Counted from the stretch's first letter, positions 10,001 to 19,145 are shown. The stretch: DNA of 64,000 bases from Candidatus Electrothrix scaldis (GCA_033584155.1 CP138355.1:2551826-2615825); one strand, 5' to 3'. A program made the numbers and translations. The notes: generated from the letters alone by a model not told the origin.

Positions 10001-12234
10001 TGGTCAACCTTCTTGAGGATAAGGAGGCTTTAGTGCGTCAGGCGGCAGTGGAAGCTCTTGGAAAACTGGATGTAGGTTCTACGACAGTTTCTGAGCTTAT
10101 CAAATGCCACGAAGATTGGGAGCCCTCTGTTCGTCAAGCTGTTGCAGAATCGTTTGGAAAATTGAATTTTAGTGAAGAAAATAAGAAAAATAGAATGTTA
10201 GTAGCCAAATGCTTGGTTCATCTTTTATCCGATGAAAATGAGGGAGTACAAGCAGCTGTAGAGAAATCTCTTATTAAGAGTTGTTCTACTCAACTGGGGT
10301 GTTGTTCTGTTGAGAACGATTTGATCAAGCTTATGAATCACGAGTTGTCGCAGGTGAGGAGATCAGCAGCGAAAATCCTGGGGAAATTGAATATCAACAA
10401 GGCAATTCCTGGCCTGACTCGTCTCCTGAAGGATGAGGTATGGGCGGTTCGCAAACAGGCTGCGGAATCCTTGGGAGATCTGGATGCCAAATCGGCAATT
10501 TCTGATTTGGTCCGTCTCCTTGATGATGAAGAAATGTGGCAAGTAAAAGATTCTGTGATAAAATCCCTCGGAAACTTGCATGCTGTATCGGCAGTATCTA
10601 AATTGACTGGTTTCCTTTCTCATGAGTTTTGGCAGATTAGGAGCTCAGCCGTAGATGCCTTAGAAAAACTGCATGCCGATTGGGCAGTTCCTGACCTGCT
10701 TTCTCTTCTGGACGATCAGGATGAGAGAGTGCGTTCATTTGTCGTAAGAGCTCTTGGTAATTTGAATGCCGAATTTGCAGTTCCTCAACTTATTCCTCTT
10801 CTGGATGAACGTGATCCTACAAACCAGACTGTTGGTATGACAGCCTATTATGTGACACGAGCTTTAGCGGAATTGAATACAGCATCTGCTATTCCTGCTT
10901 TGACTTCTCTTATGGAAAAGAGCTCTCAGTCAACACAATGGGTGGCTGTGGAAGCTCTGGGGAAACTTGGTGCCAAATCTATATCGGACAAATTGATCAA
11001 GCGCCTTAAGGACAGCGAGTTATCCATACAGCGGGTAGCAGCCCGAGCTTTGGCAAGGGTGAATAATAGATCGTCAGTATTGGTTGAGTGGCAGAAACAG
11101 GCGATCAAAGATTTGGAAGAAAAAATTGTTCCTTCAACGAGTCAGGGGGGACGGGGAGAGGCCGCAGATGCGCTCGGTTATATTTTCACAGATCAGTCAG
11201 TCACTCTGCTTGAAAGGCTTATAGATAAGGAGGGGGGGCTCGATAACGAGGTCCTCACGTCAGCAGTTACATCTGTCGGTGTCATCGGTGAATATCGACC
11301 GGATTTGGTCCAGGGGCAGGTGCAGAGGTTGATTAATCTGATCCATGCCCCTGATTTAGAACTCGTACAGGCGGCAATCACGGCACTGGGTCATCTGCTT
11401 GTCTCCCATCGTCAAGAAAGGATGGGTGATTTCTCAGAGATGAATCAGAAGATTCGAGGTGAACTCAAAAGTATCATTGAGGATTCAGTAAGAAAACAAG
11501 ATGTTAGGGTGGCGGCCATTGATGCCTTGGGTGCTGCTAACCACCCGGAGAACGCTGAAAAACTGCATGAACTGCTGGTAGAGCTGGACAACTTCAAAGA
11601 TGAGACTTTACGTTATCGCTGTCTGTATCGTTTGGGTAGGATGGAATATGCTTTTGTTTATCTTGGTTATGTAAAGAATGAATTGGAAAGGCTGGAGGAG
11701 GAAAAGGCGGTCTGGCGCAAAGAGAGGGATAGTGAAGAACAGGAAGTCACCTCTGATGAGTCTGAAGGGAAGGATAACACCTGGAAAAAGGAAAACTGGG
11801 AATATCTGTTGGGCAACTCCCTTGCCCGCATTAATCCTGAAGAACACGGCATTGAATTACTTGGTCACTCCCTCTACCAGGTCCGGCAAGGGGCCGTCCG
11901 TGCTTTGGCTGGTAAGGTTGCCTCAGCAGGTAAAACAGGGGCTGGTGTCAATTTAATTGGCAAAATCATCCAAGCCCACCAAGCCTTTGACCTGGACGAC
12001 CTCCCATCCCCCTTTCCCTTCGCCGCCTTTCAGGCTATCGACTTGGCTCTGTGGAATCTGGAATACGCTGGCAAAAAGGATGATTTGGAAAAGCTGCGGG
12101 AAATTCTCAAGACCGTTCCCGAAAAAAGCAATATCCCCGGCCAGGAAGGCGCAATCAAAGAACGCCTGGAGTGGACCATCAAGCGGTTGGGGGAGAATTT
12201 TGCGAGGAATACAGAACAAGGCGCTACCGAGTAG
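7003..12234 (+). CDS. nSTAND1 ATPase with winged helix, TM helix and long HEAT array (copy 2)
   Basis: A 1743-residue paralogue of the gene at 797. The first 310 or so residues are almost identical (Walker A GSGVGKSS at 56-63, Walker B LLLDQFEEFF). After that it diverges sharply. It has one winged-helix module instead of two, with an insertion of about 40 residues rich in acidic and aromatic residues (about 368-410). A hydrophobic helix lies at about 468-485, preceded by lysines. A much longer HEAT array follows (about 640-1400), each repeat with VRQAAAEALGKL-type cores. The C-terminal block (LYQVRQGAVRAL, then PGQEGAIKERL) again matches copy 1. The likely role is a signal-sensing NTPase switch in a conflict system. 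The stop codon lies inside a GGCGCTAC/GTAGCGCC hairpin (12220-12238). Confidence 0.88.
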   Translation: MSFSDVLTRNDAAYEPYIGLRPFEESERDRFFGRDREINILLDNIRFNRLTLLLAGSGVGKSSLLRAGVMPVLGADPDTELLYHNVWSGEPAKELKQAIAEHFRKKYRLAPFDEQFVRLPLKDMLRTCTMFSTGQQILLLDQFEEFFNYQRFREGFGDFVEELSAAVRDRGLPASFVFSMREDFALELNAFKEFLPGVFDNYFRLEKLTREQAGLAIEKPLERTGYSFAPQQGEHESLLDQVLDDLAKREQERQFGVQELLKLKELPLLVEPPHLQIVCRELWLHHRDEQVKQITHAAYEKAGGAGGILGVYFLREINQFSKKEQALASAAFDHLIGQRGTKVAHPLERLADLSSANTGTLKFLLEQVEKVERIWEQHFHDDTKELFGWDDNERHFFTELSAKLRKHVQLDIALLKKVLDKLQDVAVLRRQKRGEEFWYELYHDFFIDSIARWNLEYKEKQLQKKYYKTLAPLLFGGVMLAGIILKANYSGRYLQLSPKAIVSDRIEVYQGSLYWPDIFCQKGFRYETPFLRKQLESDQQFTKYVVRDPENLRGDSIALLWRSERFTPYIKNGLYNDAYELAAQSSQEATRKNSLRKHLPKALGVRVARTLEWAKKYLKKADDEENRRMAVEIFRLLGADDELRACLHDKKQFVRVRIAAAEAIGKMEGKFVADLIALLKDRDMLVRQAAAEILGQLDVSSAVPPLIELLREKDMPTPVRQAAAKSLGKLNAESAVKDMVHLLTEGDSRVRQVAVEVLVQLHTELAVPELIHLLNHRVPPTRLAAVNVLDKLKDVLGEQTEDVVSALIPLLDDHVSSVRQMAAKALGRFKVELSKRDFELAEKQLSDLLKDKEASVRQAAVEALGNLFVKSSVKELPFLLLDDDTGVRQAAAEALRKIDAKLAVSKLMHLLVTGDSKSRHMAGDVLGSLPVELTEPELSSLLENQIPSIRRIAAAVLGRLNIKEAIPVLKSLLTDQVSFVRQAAAEALGKMHAKGAEPDLVNLLEDKEALVRQAAVEALGKLDVGSTTVSELIKCHEDWEPSVRQAVAESFGKLNFSEENKKNRMLVAKCLVHLLSDENEGVQAAVEKSLIKSCSTQLGCCSVENDLIKLMNHELSQVRRSAAKILGKLNINKAIPGLTRLLKDEVWAVRKQAAESLGDLDAKSAISDLVRLLDDEEMWQVKDSVIKSLGNLHAVSAVSKLTGFLSHEFWQIRSSAVDALEKLHADWAVPDLLSLLDDQDERVRSFVVRALGNLNAEFAVPQLIPLLDERDPTNQTVGMTAYYVTRALAELNTASAIPALTSLMEKSSQSTQWVAVEALGKLGAKSISDKLIKRLKDSELSIQRVAARALARVNNRSSVLVEWQKQAIKDLEEKIVPSTSQGGRGEAADALGYIFTDQSVTLLERLIDKEGGLDNEVLTSAVTSVGVIGEYRPDLVQGQVQRLINLIHAPDLELVQAAITALGHLLVSHRQERMGDFSEMNQKIRGELKSIIEDSVRKQDVRVAAIDALGAANHPENAEKLHELLVELDNFKDETLRYRCLYRLGRMEYAFVYLGYVKNELERLEEEKAVWRKERDSEEQEVTSDESEGKDNTWKKENWEYLLGNSLARINPEEHGIELLGHSLYQVRQGAVRALAGKVASAGKTGAGVNLIGKIIQAHQAFDLDDLPSPFPFAAFQAIDLALWNLEYAGKKDDLEKLREILKTVPEKSNIPGQEGAIKERLEWTIKRLGENFARNTEQGATE

Positions 12235-12245
12235 CGCCTCGCGTT

Positions 12246-13034
12246 CTACTCCGCTGGCAGGACGATAACAGACCCATTTCTGCCTGTTATCCCGTTCTGT
12301 CTCAGCTTCTTCGAGGCCCTGCGATAGGAGAAAAAGTCCTTGTTACACATAGTACAAAGTTCAGCCGCCTTGATCTGTTTATTATCCAGCCCGGCTTCTT
12401 TCAGCTGCCAACGGCTAATTTCCCAGAAATCAAAATAGGTTTCCGGCTCCTGCCATTGCTGAAATTCCTCTGGGAGCTCTTGCTTATACTGAATAAACTC
12501 AGCACAGCAAGGCCCCAGGGATGGGCTGATAACCGCTTGCAGATCCTGCGGCGAGGTCCCGAAATGTTCCTCCATCGCCTGGACGGTCTTGGCGATGATA
12601 TTTGCCACACTGCCCCGCCAACCGTTATGGATCGCAGCAATGGCCTTGCGCTGCGGATCATACAACAGGACAGCCTGACAATCCGCCTGCTGGATCATCA
12701 GGCCCACGCCTGCCTGCGCGCTGATCAGGGCATCGGCACCTTGGTACTCATGATCACTGCTTAGGTCTTCCACAAGGACAATTTGATCTCCATGCACCTG
12801 GACGGCTGAGGCCAGAAGCTGGATATTCAGCTCCTTTTTCACCTTTTCCCTGTTTGCCTGTACAGCAGTAGGCTCATCACCCACCCCAAAACTGAGGTTC
12901 AGGCCGCTAAAAGGCGACTGGCTGACACCACCTTGGCGCGTAAACATGGCGTGCGGGATAGCGAGGTGAGCTATGGTGTAAAAGAGCAGATCTGTTTGTC
13001 CAGCAGTGTGCACCTGCAAGGATGTATCTTCCAT
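12246..13034 (-). CDS. pgeF: Peptidoglycan editing factor PgeF / YfiH (laccase-domain) family
   Basis: A 262-residue protein of the YfiH (Cu-oxidase_4) family. Members act as purine nucleoside phosphorylase/adenosine deaminase-type enzymes, and PgeF removes wrongly incorporated UDP-MurNAc-L-Ser products. Family landmarks are FTRQGGVS, VQVHGDQI, ADCQAVLLYDP, HNGWRGSV, the LGPCC motif, and CTMCNKDFFSYRR near the C-terminus, which contain the metal-binding His and Cys residues. The start at 13034 is chosen because AGAGGACATA stands before it; a longer in-frame ATG at 13142 adds 36 residues that do not look like the family. It converges on the STAND gene with 11 bp between stops. Confidence 0.9.
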   Translation of the reverse strand: MEDTSLQVHTAGQTDLLFYTIAHLAIPHAMFTRQGGVSQSPFSGLNLSFGVGDEPTAVQANREKVKKELNIQLLASAVQVHGDQIVLVEDLSSDHEYQGADALISAQAGVGLMIQQADCQAVLLYDPQRKAIAAIHNGWRGSVANIIAKTVQAMEEHFGTSPQDLQAVISPSLGPCCAEFIQYKQELPEEFQQWQEPETYFDFWEISRWQLKEAGLDNKQIKAAELCTMCNKDFFSYRRASKKLRQNGITGRNGSVIVLPAE

Positions 13035-13273
13035 TATGTCCTCTGGGTTCAGCGTTGGGCAGGGAGAGGGGAGAAGGCGTAGCTCCCTACAGTGTTCTCC
13101 TGTACGATCACGATTTGGTCGTGGGAGGGAAAGAATCTCCAACCGGAAAGGTTTTTCCCTAGTTCAATATGTTGCGATAATCCTGTCTTGCTGTCAATGA
13201 TCAAGAGTGAATTATTTGCTGAAAAGGAATTTTTTTGCCTGGAGCTTGATCACATAGCATAGGGAAGAAGAAC

Positions 13274-13310
13274 AAAAAAAAGGGGGGAGGTCTTACGACC
13301 TTCCCCCCCC
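13274..13310 (-). terminator. Intrinsic terminator of the porin gene
   Basis: GGGGGGAGGTC and GACCTTCCCCCC pair around a TTAC loop. On the minus strand the stem is followed by eight T. It lies about 70 nt after the porin stop. The rest of 13035-13377 shows nothing else that I can identify. Confidence 0.8.
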
Positions 13311-13377
13311 CTTGGGAGAACAGCTGGTGTTCCCAGTTAAAGCAGCTCATATACTTAACTCATATATTTAAGCTTCT

Positions 13378-15040
13378 TTAAAAGAAAACATCCAGAGTGA
13401 GATACACCTGATCAGCGCTATCCACCGGTACCATAGTCCCGGATTCTGTTGCCATGTTCAGCGATGCGGTCATCATAGCGGCATCATCGGTGTCATAGGG
13501 CTTGGTGTTCCAGTCGTTACCGGTGTAATCATACTCGTAATGCTGGTATCCCAATCGGATAAAGGTCTTGGCATATTCGGATACAGCTTCCCCTGTTGGG
13601 AGATCGTAAATCATGTACACCTCGCCAACATGACCACGGGCTGCCAGCTTGGCCATGTACAGGTCATCATGGCCTGGGTTGAAGGCAATCCAGTATTCAG
13701 AACCATAATTATACTCAAGACCCAGCTTCAGACCGATATCCGGTAAGTCATAGCGAAGGCCTGCATAGAGCGAGTAGCCGGTCTCGCTGTCTGTGTTCGG
13801 TCGCCAATTCGGATTCTGGGCCATGCTTCCGTCTGCCTGCATAATCATAGAGGTGGCGTAGTCGTTGAACATGCCATGACCACCCGGATCTGTTTTGCTG
13901 AATCCACCGGAAATAAAATAGTTTATATCGCCAAGTTTTGCTTGGTAAACAGCAGAGGGTGTGGTACAGATTTCCTTCGGTAGAATTAGCCTGCCGTTCA
14001 TCCATCATGGCATTCACGCTATCATCCAGGAAGTTGGGACGCATGAACATATTCATTACAGCAAAGGACTGGAGATAGAGCAGGCGGTCCTCTGAGTCCA
14101 TAATATCCCAGCTGAGACCCGCAACATCGGTGTCATCCAAAGGATAAAGATCTGTGGAACCGTAATAGGTGGCAGCATCCCACTGCACACCGTTTTCAAA
14201 TCCTCGTCCGTAGCAGAAGCGAACACGACCGTCTCCCATGCTTTCGTTGCCCCAATCATATTGGTATCCCAGGGAGGCGCCGTCAAAGGCGTATTCCATC
14301 TGTGCAGAGGCGGTTGCCATACGTTCGTCGACACCAAGGCGAATCTGGTTTGGCATACCGTCTGTGGTCGGTCGGCGTCCCACTGAAAGCCATACAGGCG
14401 CACCGCCAATATTGGTCCAGTTTACATAAGCCCGATCGACACGTACAGCATTGTCAGAAGGGGTCCGGGTTGAGTTACCGTCAAACAGGGGCCACCAAGT
14501 ATTCATGTCGTTTCTGGCATAGCTTTCCATGCCCCAGGTTTTGTACATACCCAGCCGACCTTTGAATTTCATATTCTCAGTGGCCTTTACTTCCATGTTG
14601 AGGCGGAATCGGTTGGTGAACAAGGTTTCACTGCTGTATTCGCGTCCGCTTTCCAGAGCACCTGTGGTGGGATTGATATAGTCAGCACCCGTGGCGTTGA
14701 AATAGTCCAGTCGGGAGCGGAAATCACCACTCAAATGAAAGCGTGCTGCAAGGTCCCAGGCCTCTGCGCGTTCTTCCTGCTCTTCAAGCAGGTCATCCAT
14801 GTCTTCCAGTCTGTCTGCCATCTCTTCAAGTTCGTCGCTCATGGCCTCAATTTTGGCATCGTTTTCACTTGCTACCTCATCCTTTTGGGCAAGCTCTGCC
14901 TGAAGCTGATCAACCTGTTGGGATAACTCTTCTATCCTGCCGTCTGACATGTCAGACGGCTTTTTTTCGCCCCCTGCCATAGCGGTTGTTGGTAGAATGA
15001 TCATTCCAGCTAATGTGACTATTGAAAATGCTTTTCTCAT
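13378..15040 (-). pseudogene. DUF3373-type outer-membrane porin, frameshifted
   Basis: The N-terminal part has a signal peptide (RKAFSIVTLAGMIILP, cleavage after AMA), an acidic coiled coil (about residues 45-95), and a beta-barrel-like region with alternating aromatic residues. This frame runs to 13748, but the similarity switches frame near 13955-13965. There the sequence AANLYHT-type text should continue as SAVYQAKLGDINYFIS, which is in the next frame and continues to a typical C-terminal Phe (LTLDVFF) at 13378. Joining the frames gives about 555 residues. The family is a putative porin of Desulfobacterota and Campylobacterota. A one-base indel is enough, so this may be a real mutation, phase variation or a sequencing error. 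Start chosen at MRKAFS with GAGGGCGAA upstream. Confidence 0.75.
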
Positions 15041-15199
15041 TTCGCCCTCGCGATAACTTATTATAACTGTATAGCCCATTTCAGGCTTCATATAGAGGAG
15101 TATAAAACATCGGGTTGATGACTCATAGAAGAAAATTAAAATTTTTGTACATTTTTTTTATCGGAAGGGGGCCTCAAATGAGGCGAGTGAATAAAGCAG

Positions 15200-15228
15200 T
15201 TGACCCCTGTGGATTAGAATAATATACT
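15200..15228 (+). promoter_or_regulatory. Sigma-70-like promoter for the haem gene pair
   Basis: TTGACC (15200-15205) and TATACT (15223-15228) with a 17-bp spacer stand about 60 nt before the radical SAM start, in the divergent gap to the porin gene. Confidence 0.6.
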
Positions 15229-15291
15229 TCAATATTCTCTAGCAGTAAGAAAGTAGCCATTTAAAATATACAGATAAAGAGTGTCGGATAC

Positions 15292-16356
15292 ATGGATTTT
15301 GAACCGAAGTGGATAGCCTGGGAAATTACCCGTCGTTGCAACCTTAACTGTGTGCATTGCCGGTCTTTATCAGAACTTAAAATAGCTGGCCATCCTGATT
15401 GTTCTTTTGAGGAAGCAAAACGGGTTCTGGATGATATTAAGTCCTACGCTGATCCGGTTATGGTGCTCTCCGGCGGAGAGCCTCTCCTGCGTCCTGATGT
15501 CTTTGATATCGCCTCCTATGGAACGAGCTTGGGTTTGCGGATGTGTTTGGCAACCAATGGCACCCTTGTTACTGAGGAAACCTGTCGCCATATTAAAGAA
15601 TCCGGCATAAAAATGGTTTCCCTGAGCCTGGATGGCTCCACAGCGGAAGTGCATGATGATTTCCGTAATCAGCCCGGAGCCTTTGCAGGGACCATGAACG
15701 CTATCCGGCTGTTTAACGAGCATGGAATCCCGTTTCTTGTCAACTCTTCCTTTACCAAAAGAAATAAGACAGAGGCCCCGAAGATTTACGAGCTGGTGAA
15801 AAAGCTTGGCGCTACCGCTTGGTATCTTTTCATGATTGTTCCCACCGGACGGGGCGAGGAAATTATGGAGGAGTTGATTCCAGAGTCAGAATACGAGGAT
15901 ATCCTGAACTGGCATTATGATATGGAAAAAGAGGAGGATGAGCTGTTGGTTCGGCCAACCTGTGCGCCTCAGTATTACCGGATCGTCCTGCAACGTGCCA
16001 AGGCTGAGGGGGAGAAATTCAAACGGCGCTCTTTAAAATTCTCCACGGGTGGATCTAAAGGCTGCTTGGCTGGTCAGCTGATCTGTCTTATCGATGTTGA
16101 TGGTAATGTCCTGCCATGCAGTTATTTTCCCAAGTCCGGCGGAAATATTCGGGAGCAGTCTTTTAAGGATATTTGGGAAAAATCTGAGCTTTTCCTGGAG
16201 CTTCGTGACTTCAAGGGGTATAAAGGTAACTGTGGGCGTTGCGAATACGTCAACGTCTGTGGCGGCTGTCGGGCCCGAGCCTATGCCATGAACGGCGATT
16301 ATCTGGCTCAGGAACCCTTTTGTACCTATCAGCCAAGAAACGTAACAGAAGCGTAG
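15292..16356 (+). CDS. ahbD: AhbC/AhbD/NirJ-family radical SAM protein, probably haem b synthase AhbD
   Basis: A 354-residue radical SAM enzyme. The CX3CX2C motif is at Cys16-Cys20-Cys23 ([12 protein letters not shown]). The C-terminus has SPASM-like cysteines (LPCSYF, then [17 protein letters not shown]). The sequence TCAPQYYRI and the [15 protein letters not shown] ending match AhbD-type enzymes, which decarboxylate the propionates of Fe-coproporphyrin III to vinyls in the sirohaem-dependent haem pathway. AhbC and NirJ are close relatives, so the exact member is not certain. hemE follows after 74 nt, probably in the same operon. Confidence 0.8.
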   Translation: MDFEPKWIAWEITRRCNLNCVHCRSLSELKIAGHPDCSFEEAKRVLDDIKSYADPVMVLSGGEPLLRPDVFDIASYGTSLGLRMCLATNGTLVTEETCRHIKESGIKMVSLSLDGSTAEVHDDFRNQPGAFAGTMNAIRLFNEHGIPFLVNSSFTKRNKTEAPKIYELVKKLGATAWYLFMIVPTGRGEEIMEELIPESEYEDILNWHYDMEKEEDELLVRPTCAPQYYRIVLQRAKAEGEKFKRRSLKFSTGGSKGCLAGQLICLIDVDGNVLPCSYFPKSGGNIREQSFKDIWEKSELFLELRDFKGYKGNCGRCEYVNVCGGCRARAYAMNGDYLAQEPFCTYQPRNVTEA

Positions 16357-16380
16357 GGGCACGGCATGCCCTGTCCCTAC
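16353..16380. repeat. REP-like extragenic palindrome
   Basis: GTAGGGGCA, a GGCATGCC core and TGTCCCTAC form an interrupted hairpin. The TAG stop codon of the radical SAM gene is inside it. Similar GTAGGGGCACGGCATGCC elements are common extragenic repeats in many bacteria. Confidence 0.55.
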
Positions 16381-16430
16381 CTTACCCCTATAGAATTAAA
16401 TATCCCCCTTGATATATACCATAGATTAGA

Positions 16431-17453
16431 ATGAACGATACCTTTCTCAAAGCCTGTCGCGGCGCAAAAACCGAATACACCCCGGTCTGGTTCATGCGCC
16501 AGGCAGGACGCTATCTTCCTGAATATCAGGCTGTCCGTAGCAAACTGACCTTTCTGGAACTCTGTAAAACCCCGGAACTCTGTACGGAGGTGACGCTCCA
16601 GCCCATTGATATTTTCGGTTTTGACGCTGCGATCCTTTTTTCAGATATTCTCATCGCTATGGAAGCAATGGGGCTGACTCTGGAATTCCACGAGGGACGA
16701 GGTCCGGTCTTCCCGGATCCGGTGCGTTCCCAGGCTGCTGTGGATAAGCTGATTATCCCTGACCCGGATGAGACCATGCCCTTTGTTATGGAGACCATCA
16801 GGCTCCTGCGCAAAGAGCTCAAGGTGCCCCTGATCGGGTTTTCCGGCGCACCTTTTACCCTGGCCACCTACTTGATTGAGGGTGGTTCCTCCAAGGTCTT
16901 CCTGGAAACCAAGAAGATGGCCTTCCAGGAGCCGGAGATGTACCATGCCCTGTTGCAGAAAATTACCGAATGCACCAGCCTCTATCTTCAGGCCCAGGCG
17001 CGAGCCGGTGCCCAGGCTTTACAGATTTTTGATTCCTGGGCAGGTATTTGGGCACCCCATGATTACGCACGCTTTGCCCTGCCCTATGTGCAGTCTATTA
17101 TTGCGGATCTGCGCAAGATGACTGATGTGCCTATTATCTATTTTGCCAATAACGGGTCTACCTTGATCAACCATACAAAAACAGCTGGTGCTGATGTGCT
17201 TGGCCTGGATTGGCGCATTAATATCGGTGATGCTGTGCAGATGGTGGGTGACCATGCCTTACAGGGGAATCTTGATCCGGTTGCTCTGTTCCTGCCGCAA
17301 AAAGAATTGGAAGCGCAGATTAAAACTATTCTTGAGGATGCGCGGAATGCCAAGGGGCATATCTTTAATTTAGGTCACGGGATCCTCCCGCAGACAGAAC
17401 CAGAAAAGGCGAGAATCGCTGTTGAGGCTATTCATCGTTTCAGTGGCCGGTAG
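16431..17453 (+). CDS. hemE: Uroporphyrinogen decarboxylase
   Basis: A 340-residue cytoplasmic enzyme that decarboxylates uroporphyrinogen III to coproporphyrinogen III. The N-terminal signature PVWFMRQAGRYLPEY is complete, as are the FSDIL and IGFSGAPFTLA motifs and the C-terminal FNLGHGILPQT. Length is normal. It sits 74 nt after an AhbD-like gene. The sirohaem route to haem does not need HemE, so the pair is unexpected (see findings). Confidence 0.96.
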   Translation: MNDTFLKACRGAKTEYTPVWFMRQAGRYLPEYQAVRSKLTFLELCKTPELCTEVTLQPIDIFGFDAAILFSDILIAMEAMGLTLEFHEGRGPVFPDPVRSQAAVDKLIIPDPDETMPFVMETIRLLRKELKVPLIGFSGAPFTLATYLIEGGSSKVFLETKKMAFQEPEMYHALLQKITECTSLYLQAQARAGAQALQIFDSWAGIWAPHDYARFALPYVQSIIADLRKMTDVPIIYFANNGSTLINHTKTAGADVLGLDWRINIGDAVQMVGDHALQGNLDPVALFLPQKELEAQIKTILEDARNAKGHIFNLGHGILPQTEPEKARIAVEAIHRFSGR

Positions 17454-17490
17454 CTCTTGACGTAACCTGGGAATAGTAAGGAAATTTATC

Positions 17491-18138
17491 ATGCAGATAC
17501 CAGGGATTGATACTTGTGTCGCTTTGATGGAACAGTATGCAATGCTGCCCAACATCCGCCGTCACTCTCTGCTTGTTGCCCGCATAGCCGAGCTGCTTGC
17601 GCATCACCTTCAGGAAATATTTCCAGCAGGACAGGCACCTGAGCTGGATTTCTGCGTGAACGGGGCCTTGCTCCATGATATCGCCAAAACTCCCTGCCTG
17701 AAGGAGGGCTGTGATCATGCGGCTACCGGGGCGGAGATCTGCCGAAAACATGGGTTTCATGAGATAGCCGAAATTGTAGCGGGTCATATAATTCTTCAGG
17801 AGTTTTCTCTGGAAAAATACAAAAAAGGTCTTTTTCCTGCTCGGGAGATTGTTTACTATGCTGATAAACGGGTCCGGCATGATGCCATTGTCAGTCTAGT
17901 TGAACGACAGGAATATATTTTAGAAAATTATGGGGGAGATAACGAGCGGGTTCAGCAAGGGATACGGAAAAATTTCAGGAGATGTGGGCAATTGGAAGAT
18001 GCTCTTTTCAGCTTTCTTGATTTTTCTCCTGAACAGTTACACCATGAGGTAGATGAATATACGGGGCAGAGTTGTCTATCTGGCTTTCCTCTAGATGATG
18101 CGGATTCCGCAGATTTATCTGATACGAATGCGGCCTAA
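17491..18138 (+). CDS. HD-domain phosphohydrolase
   Basis: A 215-residue protein with an HD fold: RHSLLVARIAELL supplies the first His, ALLHDIAKT is the HD pair, GCDHAATGAEIC and IVAGHI give further metal ligands, and ADKRV closes the domain. Residues after about 170 are low-similarity. The family hydrolyses phosphate esters of nucleotides, but the substrate cannot be told. It lies 37 nt after hemE and may share its transcript. Confidence 0.85.
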   Translation: MQIPGIDTCVALMEQYAMLPNIRRHSLLVARIAELLAHHLQEIFPAGQAPELDFCVNGALLHDIAKTPCLKEGCDHAATGAEICRKHGFHEIAEIVAGHIILQEFSLEKYKKGLFPAREIVYYADKRVRHDAIVSLVERQEYILENYGGDNERVQQGIRKNFRRCGQLEDALFSFLDFSPEQLHHEVDEYTGQSCLSGFPLDDADSADLSDTNAA

Positions 18139-18238
18139 GAAGAGAAGAGCCGGGGCTTTCCTGACCTGAGATTATCTGAGAATATCTGAACAGAACGTTT
18201 TTTCTCTACAAGATCTTGACATTTTTTCCTGAACCGGC

Positions 18239-18267
18239 TTGCCTCACTTTGAAAAAATACGTATATT
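18239..18267 (+). promoter_or_regulatory. Sigma-70-like promoter candidate
   Basis: TTGCCT (18239-18244), a 17-bp spacer and TATATT (18262-18267) precede the metallo-beta-lactamase gene by about 130 nt. A GGAGTA/TACTCC hairpin follows in the leader. Confidence 0.45.
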
Positions 18268-18395
18268 ACAAAAGGAGTAGGAAAAGTACTCCAGCACCAT
18301 CCCAGGATATCATGATAAAGCTCTCGGCAAGTGCGCCGACACCATATTAACATGCCTCGCGAGATAACGAGCAGATAATAACGGAGTAATAAACT

Positions 18396-19145
18396 GTGGA
18401 AATTTTTTTTCTCGGTGTCGGAGAGACCTGTGATACAGCGCATGGTAATAGCTCCTCTATCATAACAACAAGTAACGGTACCAGAATTTTATTGGATTGT
18501 GGGTTCACGGTGCCGCATCAATATTTCCGGATTGTTGAAGATCCCACCCGGTTGGATTATATCTGGATATCCCATTTTCACGGCGATCATTATCTCGGTC
18601 TGCCCCTGCTCTTCCTTCGCCTCTGGCAAATGGGACGCACCAAACCTCTTGCCATAGTCGGGCAAAAGGGCATTGAAGAATGGGTCATGAAGCTGCTGGA
18701 AATGGCCTATCCCACCTTTAGCAAAAAGATCGGCTTTTCTTTTGAATTTCATGTCATCTCGCCCAGGGCAACCGCGCATATCGCTGGCATGGAGTGGTCA
18801 ACGGCATTGACCCAGCATACCCAGTATAATCTCGGCTTGCTGCTCAAAGACGGGAACAAAAAACTCTATTACAGCGGTGACGGACGGGCCAATACCCGGG
18901 TTCGTCGCCTAGTGCAAGACTGCGATTTTGCCATCCATGAGTCCTTTAATATGGTTGACACGTACCCCTATCATGGTTCCATCACCAGCACCCTGAAATT
19001 AGCTGATGAGATGGATATCGGTCAGATTGCTCTCGTACATCTGGAACACAGTCTGCGAAAGAACGAGATTGATACCATCAAACGCATGGTGCAGGACAGG
19101 CCGAACACCCTGTTACCGGTGGCCGGTGACCGCCTGAATTTCTAA
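18396..19145 (+). CDS. Ribonuclease Z-like metallo-beta-lactamase-fold protein
   Basis: A 249-residue MBL-fold hydrolase. The metal motif HFHGDH lies at 60-65, with LLDCGF before it, YYSGDGR as the middle Asp motif and ALVHLEH near the end. The layout is closest to RNase Z and relatives, but the long flexible exosite arm of true RNase Z is not obvious, so the substrate is open. The start is GTG with ACGGAG seven bases upstream; no ATG fits. Confidence 0.82.
   Translation: MEIFFLGVGETCDTAHGNSSSIITTSNGTRILLDCGFTVPHQYFRIVEDPTRLDYIWISHFHGDHYLGLPLLFLRLWQMGRTKPLAIVGQKGIEEWVMKLLEMAYPTFSKKIGFSFEFHVISPRATAHIAGMEWSTALTQHTQYNLGLLLKDGNKKLYYSGDGRANTRVRRLVQDCDFAIHESFNMVDTYPYHGSITSTLKLADEMDIGQIALVHLEHSLRKNEIDTIKRMVQDRPNTLLPVAGDRLNF

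Noticed and set aside
12220-12238. Terminator after the second STAND gene
   Set aside because: An 8-bp hairpin is present but no T run follows on either strand.
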